DNA from: Meandrina meandrites
Taxonomy: Eukaryota > Cnidaria > Anthozoa > Scleractinia > Meandrinidae
Direction of reading: 5' to 3'
Assembly: GCA_963693305.1 (NCBI GenBank)
Contig: OY855913.1
Location: 8,116,201 to 8,180,200, forward strand
DNA: 64,000 bases
The translations under genes were made by a program, and so were the position numbers. Numbering within the stretch: the stretch's first letter is position 1; each line of letters starts with the position of its first letter. The notes beneath the pieces are model-generated. The model was not told where the DNA came from. It ran no database searches and worked only from the letters and a program-made list of their open reading frames with translations. Below are positions 10,410 to 20,723 of the stretch, piece after piece.

Positions 10410-11838
10410 TGCCTTACTAATTACCGACCGATTTCGATTATTCCTGCTGTTGCTAAGATTTTTGAAAGAATAATATACAATCAACTTTATGAGCATCTTA
10501 ACGTAAACGATCTTCTAGCTAACTGTCAATCCGGCTTTAGATCCATACATAGCACCCTTACATCCTTGCTTGAAGCTACTAACAGCTGGTCTGTTAATAT
10601 AGATAACGGTTTTATTAATGGTGTGGTATTTATAGATTTGAAAAAGGCCTTTGACACAATAGACCACAAGATTCTTTTGCGAAAGTTAGCTTGCTATGGA
10701 GTTGATCAAAAGTCCCTAAGGTGGTTTGACTCTTATCTTAGTGACCGACAACAAAAGTGTCTAGTTAATGGTGAGCTATCTGGCGCACGCCCTGTCACCT
10801 GTGGCTTCCCACAGGGAAGCTTAATTGGGCCTCTCCTTTTCTTGATATATATCAACGATCTGCCGAATTGTCTGAGTAAAGCCTCCCCTCGGATGTACGC
10901 TGATGATACCAGCATTAGCATTGCCGCCAATAGCTTACCCGAACTAGAACATTCAATAAATGACGAACTTGTTAACCTTCACGAATGGCTGACGGTAAAT
11001 AAATTAAGTTTAAATATTGCTAAAACCGAGCTTATGTTTATTGGCTCGCGTCAGAGGCTTTCAAATACCGCCAACCATTCAATAAACATTCATATTGAAG
11101 GCCAACAGATTAATAGAGTCTGCCACACTAGATCCCTGGGAATCCACATTGACCAACATTTGCCATGGACCAAACATGTCAATGAGATTGCTAGGGTAGT
11201 TTCCTCTGGTATAGGTGCTCTTAAAAGGCTGAGGCCATTCATTTGCGAAGATTCAGCTATTTTGCTATATAGAGCTCTCATTGAACCGTATTTCGACTAT
11301 TGCTGTCCTGTGTGGGATGGTCTCAGTGCAATGAACTGACTTATAAATTACAAAAGTTACAGAATCGCGCCATTAGGATCATTACGAAGTCGGATTTCTA
11401 TTCTAGTGCTACCGTCCTTCGATTAAACTTAGGATGGGATTCCCTCTATACCAGAAGGAAAAAGCATAAAGCGAAACTAATGTTTAAAACCATAAATAAA
11501 CAAGCTCCGGAGTACTTACAAGACCTATTTAAACCATTCAGCACAGGATATAATCTTAGAGACAAGGCAAATAAGTTAGCTCTACCTAAGCCCCGTACTG
11601 ATTTTTTAAAACGAAGTTTCTCTTACAGTGGGGCACAGTTGTGGAATAGCCTTCCCCACGATGCCAGAGCTGCTACATCCTTTAGCCACTTTAAAAGACT
11701 TATCAATTGCCTGATGTCTCCCTCGTGCTCCCACACGGCAAACATGTAAATCAGTTTTTTTTTAATGTGATGTAATCATTCTTAACTTGTAACTGATGTT
11801 TTTACCGTGTTTAAATAAAGTATATGATGATGATGATG
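10410..11838 (+). mobile_element. 5'-truncated CR1/L2-like non-LTR retrotransposon (LINE)
   Basis: Coding remnant of a reverse transcriptase followed by AAATAAAGTATATG and an (ATG)n tail, the typical LINE 3' end. It is inserted into a minus-strand SINE: the SINE tail lies at 10379-10409 and resumes at 11839. The element is therefore younger than that SINE. It lacks ORF1 and the endonuclease domain. Confidence 0.85.
10411..11749 (+). pseudogene. LINE reverse transcriptase, truncated and frameshifted
   Basis: The frame starts inside the reverse transcriptase (LTNYRPISIIPAVAKIFERI) and shows the finger/palm motifs in order: QSGFR, DLKKAFDTIDH (first catalytic Asp), PQGSLIGPLLFLIYINDLP, MYADDT (catalytic YADD), KTELMFIG. 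Near 11332 a 1-base frameshift ends this frame. The rest continues in another frame from about 11333 to 11749, with the LINE C-terminal region (LQKLQNRAIRIITKS, FSYSGAQLWNSLP). In CR1/L2-type LINEs these lie on one protein. The copy cannot make a full enzyme. Confidence 0.9.
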
Positions 11839-12062
11839 ATATTCCGGTTTCCGTAGCATGAAGCGACTAGGAGTATTTCTACCCCCCCCCCCCCCCCCCC
11901 CCCCCGGAGCCTGGATGGGATGCTAGGCCATCGCAGAGAGAGAGAGAGAGGCACCATGAGAGTAAAGTGTGTATTGCCCAAGAACACAACACATTGACCC
12001 CGGCCAGGGCTCGAACCCGGACCGCCCGATCCGGAGTCCAGCGCACTAACCATTAACCCCCC
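11839..12062 (-). mobile_element. tRNA-derived SINE, minus strand, split by the LINE
   Basis: Reverse complement of the SINE seen in full at 17161-17431. The B-box-like GGTTCGAGCCC and A-box-like GGTTAGTGCGC are readable on the minus strand near 12000-12055. The CATGAAGCGACTAGGAGTAT segment near its 3' end is present. A poly-C run and an (AG)n tract replace part of the middle. Its detached 3' tail is at 10379-10409. Confidence 0.75.
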
Positions 12063-12299
12063 CCCCCCCCCCCCTTCCCATCCCTTCGGGACTGCTAAAT
12101 TTTAAATCAGGTACGGAAAATGGTATCTTGAAGGGGTCAAAAAAGCTTGAACTCCGCTCAGATCATATTGAGGGGTTTACAGTACTGTAATTCAAATTTT
12201 CCTTCGAGCATCGTAATACGCGAGGATCGCGGGCACCGGTAGCCGACTGGCTCCGACGAGTCCGATTGTTTGCCGAGAATGTTGTGTTCGAACAACATG

Positions 12300-12310
12300 G
12301 CCGCCATCTT
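12300..12310 (-). promoter_or_regulatory. candidate YY1-type site upstream of copy 2
   Basis: GCCGCCATCTT is the exact reverse complement of AAGATGGCGGC, the YY1 core often found at metazoan start sites. It lies 154 bases before the copy 2 ATG. No matching site was seen upstream of copy 1, whose upstream sequence is cut by the window edge. Function is inferred. Confidence 0.35.
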
Positions 12311-12463
12311 CTTCGTTTATTTTGAAATCACTTTACGAGTTCTTTAACGCATGATTTGTTAACTGTTTGCCAACTTTCGATCACGCAATGCTTCACTCCA
12401 GATGCAAGACAAACGCCGACACTTTTGCCTTTCTGTAAACTCAAGTTTTGCCGTTTATAAATC

Positions 12464-15400
12464 ATGTACCGTACACGAAGACGCAAAATATTATGGTGGT
12501 TGGCGATACTCATCTTCACCATTACTTCAGTGGTATTTCTTAAAAACCGCAAAAGTCGCCGGGATGGAGGAAACATCTACAACAAATTTCCAAACGGGTT
12601 TTTAAACGTCGCAATTTGGGAGGACATGTGTGGCGATGAAATGCTTTCACTAAAGGAGTTCCCTCTTTTCCCACATGGGCCGTCAACGCGGCTGAGGACG
12701 TCGAGTTTGCGAATGTATTTTACAAGACAATTTGACAATTTTGGATTACGAATCTATGGATTTCTCTCTCCTCGTGAATCTGGGGATTATAATTTTTATC
12801 TAGTATCGACTGGTTCGTCGGAACTTTGGATAAGCTTGGACTCAAAACCGGAAAATAGCAAACTTATTGCCAATGTAACCTCTGGGTTAAGTGGAGGCAG
12901 TGATCGATATACTTCACTGTCTGCAGGAAAGCGTTACTATTTGGAAATTTTACTTAAACATGGTGATAACTATATATTTGGAAGTAATTATCTCCATCTT
13001 AAATGGAGGTCGGCGAATTGGAAAGAACATGATCCAAGGGACATTCCTTCAGATGTTTTGATTGCTTTTGAAGATGACCATGACCAGGTTATATTTGATA
13101 AAATGATATCAAACTTGCTAGTCAGTCAGCAAGTTGATCGTGATAGTGTTATCCTTCCAATGCATATTAAACTCCGTGACCCATCATTTGTAAATGAGGA
13201 ATCACAACATCGGGTAGAATTACATCACCTTCCTTTCATCAATGAAGAAGACATACAAGATTTATTCCCTCCATGCCAGTACAATCCATCGTACATAGTG
13301 AAAGGACCTTTAAAGAGGTACCAGGGAACATGGGAGACACATTACACCTCGATTTACCCTTTTGATCATTCTGACGTCAGGAGAAGAACATATCCAGGCG
13401 ACAAATTTGTGAGCCTTGGCAACGACCAGATGAATGCAAATACAGCGCAGGCGATTGCTTCTCAAGTTTGGACGCAGATGCAAAATAAACATCCTGGGTA
13501 ATTATTAAACAATTCCTTCGGGAAGAGTAAAACCTGTACTTGGGATTTCAAGTGATGGAGATGATCCAATGGGGGCAAAAATCAAGACCCATAAGAATCC
13601 CTTGGGCTTACAACAAAACCCCCCAAAAATCCCTGGACCAAAAATTAACCCCCCCAAAAACCCATGCCGCATTTCTGGCCCTTTAAATTTCCAGAAAGGC
13701 TTGAATGATATAGCACAATAAAATATTAGAAATTGAAACACTTTGCAGACTATAATTATTTAACTGGTTTCATTAATGCCACAATATAATTCAATATAAA
13801 CCATTGCAAAACCACTGTTATCAAATATAAACAGCAAATAACTTTTGTTTGACCTCATTTTCTTTTCAAGGCACTAACACAAATCTTTAGATTGTTTTTT
13901 ATCCCCCCCAAAATCCCTACTTAAATCAAGCCACCCAAAAAAATACTTGCCAAATTTTCCTACCCCCCAAAAAATTCCTGGAATCGAAAATTTCAAACCC
14001 TAAAAAAATCCTTCAATCATCCCCGTCACTTGAAATCCCAAGGACCGCCCTAGGGTGACTGGACAGCACTTTTCTCAAGCCCTACATACCCACCCCACAG
14101 AAGGTCATTTGAAATTTCGAGCAGGGGAAGGGGGTCTCAAAAGCCAAAATCTTTAAAGGAAAGTATGAATCTGAACTGGAATTTATGAAGGGGTGGGGGA
14201 GAGGGTTAAAACCAAAGAAACTTCTGTGGAGGACATATGGATATTTTTCTGGAACAACACATTTTCATATGTATCTAGCAATACATCCCCAGGTTCCCCT
14301 AATACAATGTTGACCAGCTGCTGCAGCCTGTACAGTCTTAGAGGAAGAAAATCCAACATTGTTTGGGGGAAGAGGGAGTAAAATTAGTCCAACGTACTTG
14401 AAAGTAGCATTGTAAAATTTAAGTGTCTAACATTTGTCCACACAAAACGTTGTCTGTGTCACATCAAGGCTACTAACTAAAGTTAAGGCAGATATGACTT
14501 ATTAGCTATTTCAGTAAATTTCAACTCTTCTCTGTTCATTTTAACTGTAGTTAGGAAATTTACACCTTGCTGATCCAAAACCCAAGCAGGATTCATGGGT
14601 TAAACCACAGGTTTACCAGCCTATGTTTGTGAGGTCACAGCACGCCCCATATAAATTCAAATTTTCTCACTAATCGCTGACCTAATTTGAGTCAGATCAG
14701 TTTGCGAATAGTTCTTTTAAACCTTGTTGGAATATCAAATTAGGCCGTAAATTTGCCGATTTACCATGATATGTACCAGTAGCTGGGACAATTAATTTTA
14801 TGCAATTTTCGCTGAAATTGGTCAAATTTACTGCCCATGCCGGTCCTAGAAAGCACAATGTGTTCCACTACAAAACCTCCTCTGGGGCACCCCAAGGAAA
14901 TACTTCGGAAATCTCAACGTCAAAGCCGAAGACAACTTGAACTGAGAAATTAATTTATACGCGCGAGTATGTTTATATTCAGTATGTATCCCAGGTCACA
15001 TTGTCTTCGTCTTTGCCATCGACTGCCCAAAGGCTTATCAAAACTAACTGTGGTTAACTGTGTTGGTGTGACCAGAGTCGACTGCAACCACTAATTACAG
15101 TTGAGTATGACGAAATGAAGTGTAGTTACCGTGTTGATGTGACCACAGCCATTATCTTTGTCTGTGCAACATGATGTTCTTTGTTTTAATATTACAATGT
15201 ACATAATTTTTTAACATTCAATTTTAATTTACAATCAGTTTCAAATTTAGGGTTCAAAGAATCATTTTATTACTCAATTGAAGGATAAAATAAAAGAATT
15301 AAATTATGTTTGTGCATAAAGTGAATTGACTGTAACACTAGTTGCTATGCAACATGTACTTAACAGGATTTTATATCTTGGACATTGCAGGAAGTATTCA

Positions 15401-16975
15401 TTTCATCGCATCTTAAATGTGGAGGAGAACCATGATCAAGGAACAGGCGACAGGTATCTGGTGGAATTGGAATTGATAGAAATTTCAAGTGGAAAATCTG
15501 TGAGATTCTCTGAATATGTATACAGGCCTTGGGGAGAACAAGCTCTTTGTACCCCTGTGGGTATTGCATGGAACAAGAGTGCTATAATCAACCTTATTCT
15601 CACCACAGGAAACAACCAGGGAAGATGGCTTCTCCATTTCCTTAACCACATGTCAAAAATACACAAGAAGACTAAGGATTTCAATTTCAATGTGGTCATC
15701 ACTGAATATGATGGCATAAATATCGATTTAAAGGAAGCTTTGAAGAGGAGTGGAATCCCACATTATCAACATGTTAGACTACAGGGAAAATTTCAAAAGG
15801 CCTTGGGGCTGCAACTGGCTGCTGGGATGGTGAAAGATCCTAATTCAATTTTGTTCGTCATGGATCTTCATTTGGATATTCCTTATCATTTCTTGGATGA
15901 TGTCAGAAAGGTTAGTAACCATGGTTACCACGACAGCGAGTATATTTAAATCAACATTAGGGTTTTTTTGTTTGTTGGACAGGAAGTGAACCCATGACCT
16001 CCCAAACACCGGGCAGGTGCTCTATCCACTGAGCTATTAGAACTCATGGTGAGCTAGGCCATTTTTACTAGGTTCTTATGTGTGTACTGCTAGGATCAGC
16101 AATGTCAATAGCATCCTGTAATATTTAAACTGGAAATAGACCGCATCATAGATGGAAGCAGATTCTAAAGTCTGGGGGCAGCACAGTTAAATGATCCATC
16201 TCTCAAGGTCCTATTGGATCCTACTTATTTGATTTACAAGTTTCTTTTTATTTATGACATAAAACAATGTTTGTTTATTTAAGGGCCACAATGCAAACTA
16301 CTGGAACACCAGTAATACTGTTTAGTACATACCACACATCAAGTGAATAGTGCTTTCCATGTACGTTGATTGGTTAACTCAGAGGTGATAAGCAAAGTAC
16401 CATTCACCTCTGAGTAGCCAAAGAGAAACAAAATGGCTTCCCTTGTGTGGTACATACTAAAACAGTTATTCACCTCAGTGGCGGTGAAAGTGGTAGAGAT
16501 TTACCTCCACTTCGGTGAATAATTGTTAAATATAAGATCAAAACACTTTTCAAGAAACAACTTTTTTTATAATTATGTAATATCTTATATGTTTGTTTGT
16601 TCATTGTTCTTTGAATATATTCTTTTGAAGCATTGTGTTCAACACAAGATTGCCTACAATCCGTTGCTAATGCGCTTGGCTTGTGGAACCACAGCTTATC
16701 AACCCTTTGGGTATTGGGAGAAGTTTGGTTATGGGTTGCTAGCCATTTACAAGAGTGACTGGGACCGAATTGGTGGAATGAATGTGGAAGAGTTCAAGAA
16801 TAAATGGGGCGGAGAAGATTGGGAGATTTGTGATCGCGTTCTGATGAGTGGAATGGAAATAGAAAGACTTAAGATGGTGCATTTATTTCATTATTTCCAC
16901 TCCAAGAAAGGCATGTGGCATGATGTCAGCAATGCTGCTGAGCAGTTTGACTATTCCGACGACTATTGGCAGTAA
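12464..16975 (+). CDS. B4GALNT3-like: beta-1,4-N-acetylgalactosaminyltransferase 3/4-like, copy 2 (3 exons)
   Basis: Exons 12464-13497, 15391-15910 and 16631-16975 join in frame to 632 aa. Exons 2 and 3 have exactly the same lengths (520 and 345 nt) and phases as in copy 1, so this is a tandem duplicate. Same architecture: MYRTRRRK tail, membrane anchor about residues 9-26, PA14-like domain (ESGDYNFYLVSTGSSELWI), DLHLD at 503-507, GGED at 578-581. Compared with copy 1, exon 1 is diverged, and it lacks about 15 residues of the stem. Exons 2 and 3 are mosaics of near-identical and diverged stretches. The C-terminus ends in an acidic/aromatic tail (DYSDDYWQ) unlike copy 1. Both copies look intact, so both may be expressed; donor specificity cannot be read from sequence. 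Confidence 0.9.
13534..14046. mobile_element. MITE in intron 1 of copy 2
   Basis: ACTTGGGATTTCAAGTGATG at the left mirrors GTCACTTGAAATCCCAAGG at the right, with GATGATC / ATCATCC inside. It is about 510 bp and rich in CCCCCAAAAA-type tracts in both halves, as expected of a foldback element. No open frame. Confidence 0.6.
14047..15390. other. rest of intron 1 of copy 2
   Basis: About 1.3 kb before the exon 2 acceptor (ACATTGCAG at 15390). I see no repeat or coding signal that I can name. Confidence 0.4.
15978..16048 (-). repeat. tRNA-like fragment (SINE head), minus strand
   Basis: Read on the minus strand it gives ATAGCTCAGTGGATAGAGCA, an A-box-like D-arm, followed by GGTCATGGGTTCACTTCC, a B-box-like T-arm. 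The acceptor stem does not pair well, so this looks like a tRNA-derived SINE remnant and not a tRNA gene. It is in intron 2 of copy 2. Confidence 0.5.
16327..16533 (+). repeat. two-hairpin MITE-like element, type A, copy 2
   Basis: Same modules as 1660-1917: TACCACAC ends, TGATTGGTTAACTCAGAGGT, then ACAGTTATTCACC ... GGTGAATAATTGTTAAATAT. The first module has a deletion of about 50 bases. It lies in intron 2 of copy 2, whereas the copy in glycosyltransferase copy 1 is in intron 1, so the two insertions are independent of the gene duplication. Confidence 0.7.
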
Positions 16976-17160
16976 GGTAAATATTAACCTACTGGTTTGA
17001 CTTCCAAAAGTTTGGGGAGAGGGGTGGGCTAGAAATATGGAACGTTTCGCTCTTAAAAAGAGAGGCCAGCATGAAGGTGGAACCTTTTTTGTTTAGGTGC
17101 TGTCATGCATTGTATTTTAATTTTGATAAAAAAAAATGGAAGATGCCCTCACTTGCTTGG

Positions 17161-17431
17161 GAGGCGTGGTGGCCTAATGGTTAGTGCGCTGGACTCCGGG
17201 TCGGGCGGTCCGGGTTCGAGCCCTGGCCGGGGCACTGCGTTGTGTTCTTGGGCAAGATACTTTACTCTCATAGTGCCTCTCTCCACCCAGGTGTATAAAT
17301 GGGTACCAGCGAATTTACTGCTGGGGGTAACCCTGCGATGGACTAGCATCCCATCCAGGGGGGAGTAGCAATACTCCTAGTCGCTTCATGCTACGGATAA
17401 GCTCCAGCCTGATGGGCCCCTAGGCTCGTAT
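17161..17431 (+). mobile_element. tRNA-derived SINE, best-preserved copy
   Basis: Starts GAGGCGTGGTGGCCTAATGG (A box TGGCCTAATGG) and has a B box GGTTCGAGCCC. A conserved body follows: TTCTTGGGCAAGATACTTTA, CCACCCAGGTGTATAAATGG, CTGCGATGGACTAGCATCCC, CGCTTCATGCTACGGATAAG. It may belong to one of the widespread metazoan SINE superfamilies with a conserved core, but I cannot assign it. Other copies in the window: 11839-12062, 28567-28990, 36775-36937, 37018-37237, 43074-43245, 54532-54778. Confidence 0.8.
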
Positions 17432-17717
17432 ACTGACTTTTACCTCACTTGCTAGGTTTGATTACCAGACAATATTCAGGACAATTAGACTGGACTCACA
17501 AGAGTGATGAAAACTGAGCCTACTTGCTTACCGAAAATTAAAAAAAGGTGCTCACAAAAGTTACACAATATAGACATTTTGACAAGATCCTTTAAGTTCT
17601 GTATGCTTCATGTTATTTCTAGCTGCTCAATCTGATCCATGTCCAATTAGTCACATCCTTGAAGACCCAGGGGAAGTTAGTGGTGGGTGAGGGAAAGTTG
17701 TAACAGGCAAAAATAAG

Positions 17718-18466
17718 ATTTGGCAAAGAAAAGTCAAGAATGAAAAGAGGACCCCCTGGGGAAAGAGTCTTATGAGGCCAGTTCCAAACAGCTCTCTGAA
17801 TGCTACCTCCTGATTGGGCAGAAAAATTCCTTTGCATTCCCTTTGTATTCTGCCCAACAGGCCCACAGTAACTTTAGGGTCACTTTCATGTGTTTGTACA
17901 CAGCGGTTGTTGCATCAGCCATACTCCCATTTAAATTTACATCAGAGATCTGAAAAAAGCCTGGAAATCATTTTGGATGTTGAAAAGAAAGAAATTTCAA
18001 GATCTGTCGGGAATTTTTTTTGTTTGGACTGATCAGAGGTATCCTAAATAGTGGCTTGTTTACCTGTGTGATGCACTGAGACTTACCTGTCCCGTGCATC
18101 AACATATGCATGCGGTGCGTATGAGTCCCAGTTGACCAAAGGAAAAAATTAAAAAAGGAAACAAATTAATATGGGTGATTGATGTGCGCTTGAAGGTTTC
18201 AATTATCTGTGCTTTTTATTTTGGGTTAAAAGGTATCAAAAGCACAGTCGCTTGTATGCTTCAAGTCAAGCTGTGTCCGATACATTACAACAACTGCCCT
18301 TTACGAACACATGAAAGTGACTCTAAAAGTAACTGTTTGCTGGAAATACAAAGGACGTTTTTTGTGCCCAATTAGGAGGCAGCATTCAGAGAGCTGTTTG
18401 GAACTAGCCTGGTAAGACTCTTTTCCCAGGGGGTTCTCTTTTTGTTCTTGACTTTCTTTGCGGAAT
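17718..18466. mobile_element. large foldback element with about 180-bp arms
   Basis: The left arm (about 17718-17905: GGCAAAGAAAAGTCAAGAAT, CAAACAGCTCTCTGAATGCT, GTCACTTTCATGTG) is the reverse complement of the right arm (about 18295-18466: CACATGAAAGTGACTCTAAA, AGCATTCAGAGAGCTGTTTG, TTCTTGACTTTCTTTGC). The arms differ at roughly one base in eight. The 390-bp centre has no coding signal. Confidence 0.7.
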
Positions 18467-19695
18467 CTGTACAGCTCAGTGAACTCAGAATTTTAACTGA
18501 TTTCATTAAAATGAATATCAAACAACAGAGAATAGGAATTTGTACCAAGTGTAAAATTTATTGAACCACAACGCTTTCATTAATGAATATTTATTTCTTA
18601 CAGGAAAGTTTTTAAAATGACAGAAAAACTGTGACCTTCAATGGGATGAGAAAGAGTTTTCTTTAAGTGGCTGTGGCTGTAAGTGGATTTGAAGCAAGTC
18701 TGGTCTACAGAAAGAATGGATTAATTTATTTTATTTCTTAACTGACATTTCCTACCGCAATAATCACAAATTACATTTTGTACAAATATCACACCCTTTT
18801 TTTAGTCTTACGTGCACAGCAATCATCTTTCAATGTCCTGTATAAGTCAAAAATGTAAGCTTAACCAATTTCTTTCCATTTGAACTAGAATTTTAATTTG
18901 GGTGATGTATTTATAATCATCATGCAAAGGTGGGGAATATCAAAAAGAAATTCAGATGCTGATGAATCCCTTACTTTTCATGTTTACTTCTTGTGAACAA
19001 AAGCAGCATGATCTGCTGAAAGTTATGGTCAAAAGCCGATGAAATTGGCTAAAATTGGTGTAGATTGGTAGCCAAAAAATGTCAACAATGTCTTTATTCA
19101 TTGCATTATTTGAGGTCAGCAATTTTAGTTTATTTGTTGTTTTGTCACTAATTGCTGTTGTGAATATTATTTTAAGCTTCCTAAAATCGGCTTTTTATCG
19201 CTGTGTATGTGTAATAAAATGAAGTAGAATTTATGCAGTTTTTTGGCGATATGAAGCACGTGAGAACAGTTCTATGAGTATAATCCATGAACGACGCGAC
19301 CCAAATGTTTACTAGGAAATCGGAAAAAATGAATGAAAAAATGACAAAATAAACATTACAATAAGACCGGTTGCATAAATTATGCTCTACTCTCAACAAA
19401 AGAAAATATCTTGAATATCAATAAATGAAATCCAATCCCATTGGGTCATATTGTTTATGGTTTATGCTTTTCATAGGGTCAACATTTCTTCAATTAGGTG
19501 TACATACAATACATCATTGCCCAGCCCTGCAATTATTTCCTTTCAATGAAGTTTTTTTTTTCCAATTTAGCAATATTTATTTGCAGTGATTACCCCCTCC
19601 CACCCCCTTCCCAAGATAAGTATTAGAACAAAAGTAGAAGCAACACATTTTTGGAAAAAAATAGATCTTGTGTCAAATAAATGCCATCCTCAGAG
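18467..19695. other. gene-free stretch
   Basis: AT-rich DNA of about 1.2 kb with only short unconvincing open frames on either strand. I recognise no repeat in it. Confidence 0.4.
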
Positions 19696-19701
19696 ACCCT
19701 A

Positions 19702-19842
19702 GCCTTTTCCAGGCTCTCGGTAGTTGGGAGGGGGGGGGGGGCGAAAAAAGTGGGCAAGCGAGGAAAAAACGAGGGGGAGACTAAGGCACTCGCCCGCTTT
19801 TTTCGCTTGCCCCCAACTACCGAGAGCCTGGAACAGGCTACA
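19702..19842. repeat. inverted repeat with GCCT...CAGGCTCTCGGTAGTTGG arms
   Basis: CAGGCTCTCGGTAGTTGGGA at the left mirrors CCCCAACTACCGAGAGCCTG at the right, with inner GGGCAAGCGA / CGCTTGCCCCC-type arms. A MITE-like foldback of about 140 bp. Confidence 0.6.
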
Positions 19843-19867
19843 GAGACCCTGGAGTAGCAAGTCGGGA

Positions 19868-19935
19868 TGACGGTATGGTCGGGTCGACGATACTTTCGGG
19901 CGAAAGTTTGTACCGTCGACCCGACCATACCATGG
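19868..19935. repeat. hairpin GGTATGGTCGGGTCGACG
   Basis: GGTATGGTCGGGTCGACG and CGTCGACCCGACCATACC flank a loop that is itself an inverted repeat (CTTTCGGGCGAAAG). The arms are about 18 bp and perfect. Confidence 0.6.
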
Positions 19936-20136
19936 TCCCGTCTAGCTGCTTCTGGGTCTCCAAGGATGAATAAATGTCAAATTATGATACGAAAAGCATC
20001 TTTGCATTCAGTAGTGATAAACTAAATTTAAGTCAGAGTCCAAATGTGATCCTGTGTATAAAAGTACAATGTCATCAATGTAACTTGAACACTATAACCT
20101 GACGACAGCACCGGTAAGGAAATAAAAGATTGCAGG

Positions 20137-20423
20137 GGCGGATCCAGGAATTTTTGACTGGGGGGTCCAAACTTTGGACTGTTTATTTATTTATTTATTT
20201 TTTTTTGGGGGGGGGAGGGTGGAGATTAATTCTTGAATATCCCTGGAATTTAGTTTAGTAGCAAAACAAATACGCGTTTCATTAAAAAACCCCAGCCAGT
20301 TAAAAAGTGATATATGATTCTGTCTGTGTAAGAATTTCAGTCTCAAACAAGCGTCAGGTCTGATAGGGGTGGGGGGGGGGGGGGGTCCGGACCCCCCGGA
20401 CCCTCCCCCAGGATCCGCCACTG
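20137..20423. mobile_element. MITE with GGGGCGGATCC ends
   Basis: CAGGGGCGGATCCAGGAATT at the left mirrors CCAGGATCCGCCACTG at the right. It is flanked by GATTG on both sides, a possible 5-bp target duplication. It holds long G tracts and no frame. Confidence 0.6.
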
Positions 20424-20723
20424 GATTGCAAATTGAAAGCAATATAAATTGTCATAAGAAGAATTAAATTGTAGTTATACCCACGTAAGTATTCATGACT
20501 CTTATTCTTCTCCTCTGATACCGCGGCTTGTACCGCGATGTCGATCACTCCATCCGAAACTTGCATTCTTTCCCTGAATACTTGTTGATTGCAAAACCTT
20601 TCAACGCTTTGTAAACTACAGCCCTTTAGATTCGGATATCGAGTGTTAATTTCAGTGACAAACGCTTCACCAGTATGTTTCTGTTTGATAAGAAACCGTA
20701 GACGCAGTCTTTATCAAGAACAT

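Noticed and set aside
15978..16048. tRNA gene on the minus strand
   Set aside because: Same reasons: box-like motifs without a sound cloverleaf.
17105..17368. Open frame with GGLMVSALDSGSGGPGSSPGRG-like peptide
   Set aside because: It is the translation of the SINE at 17161-17431; the same peptide appears in reverse at the other SINE copies.
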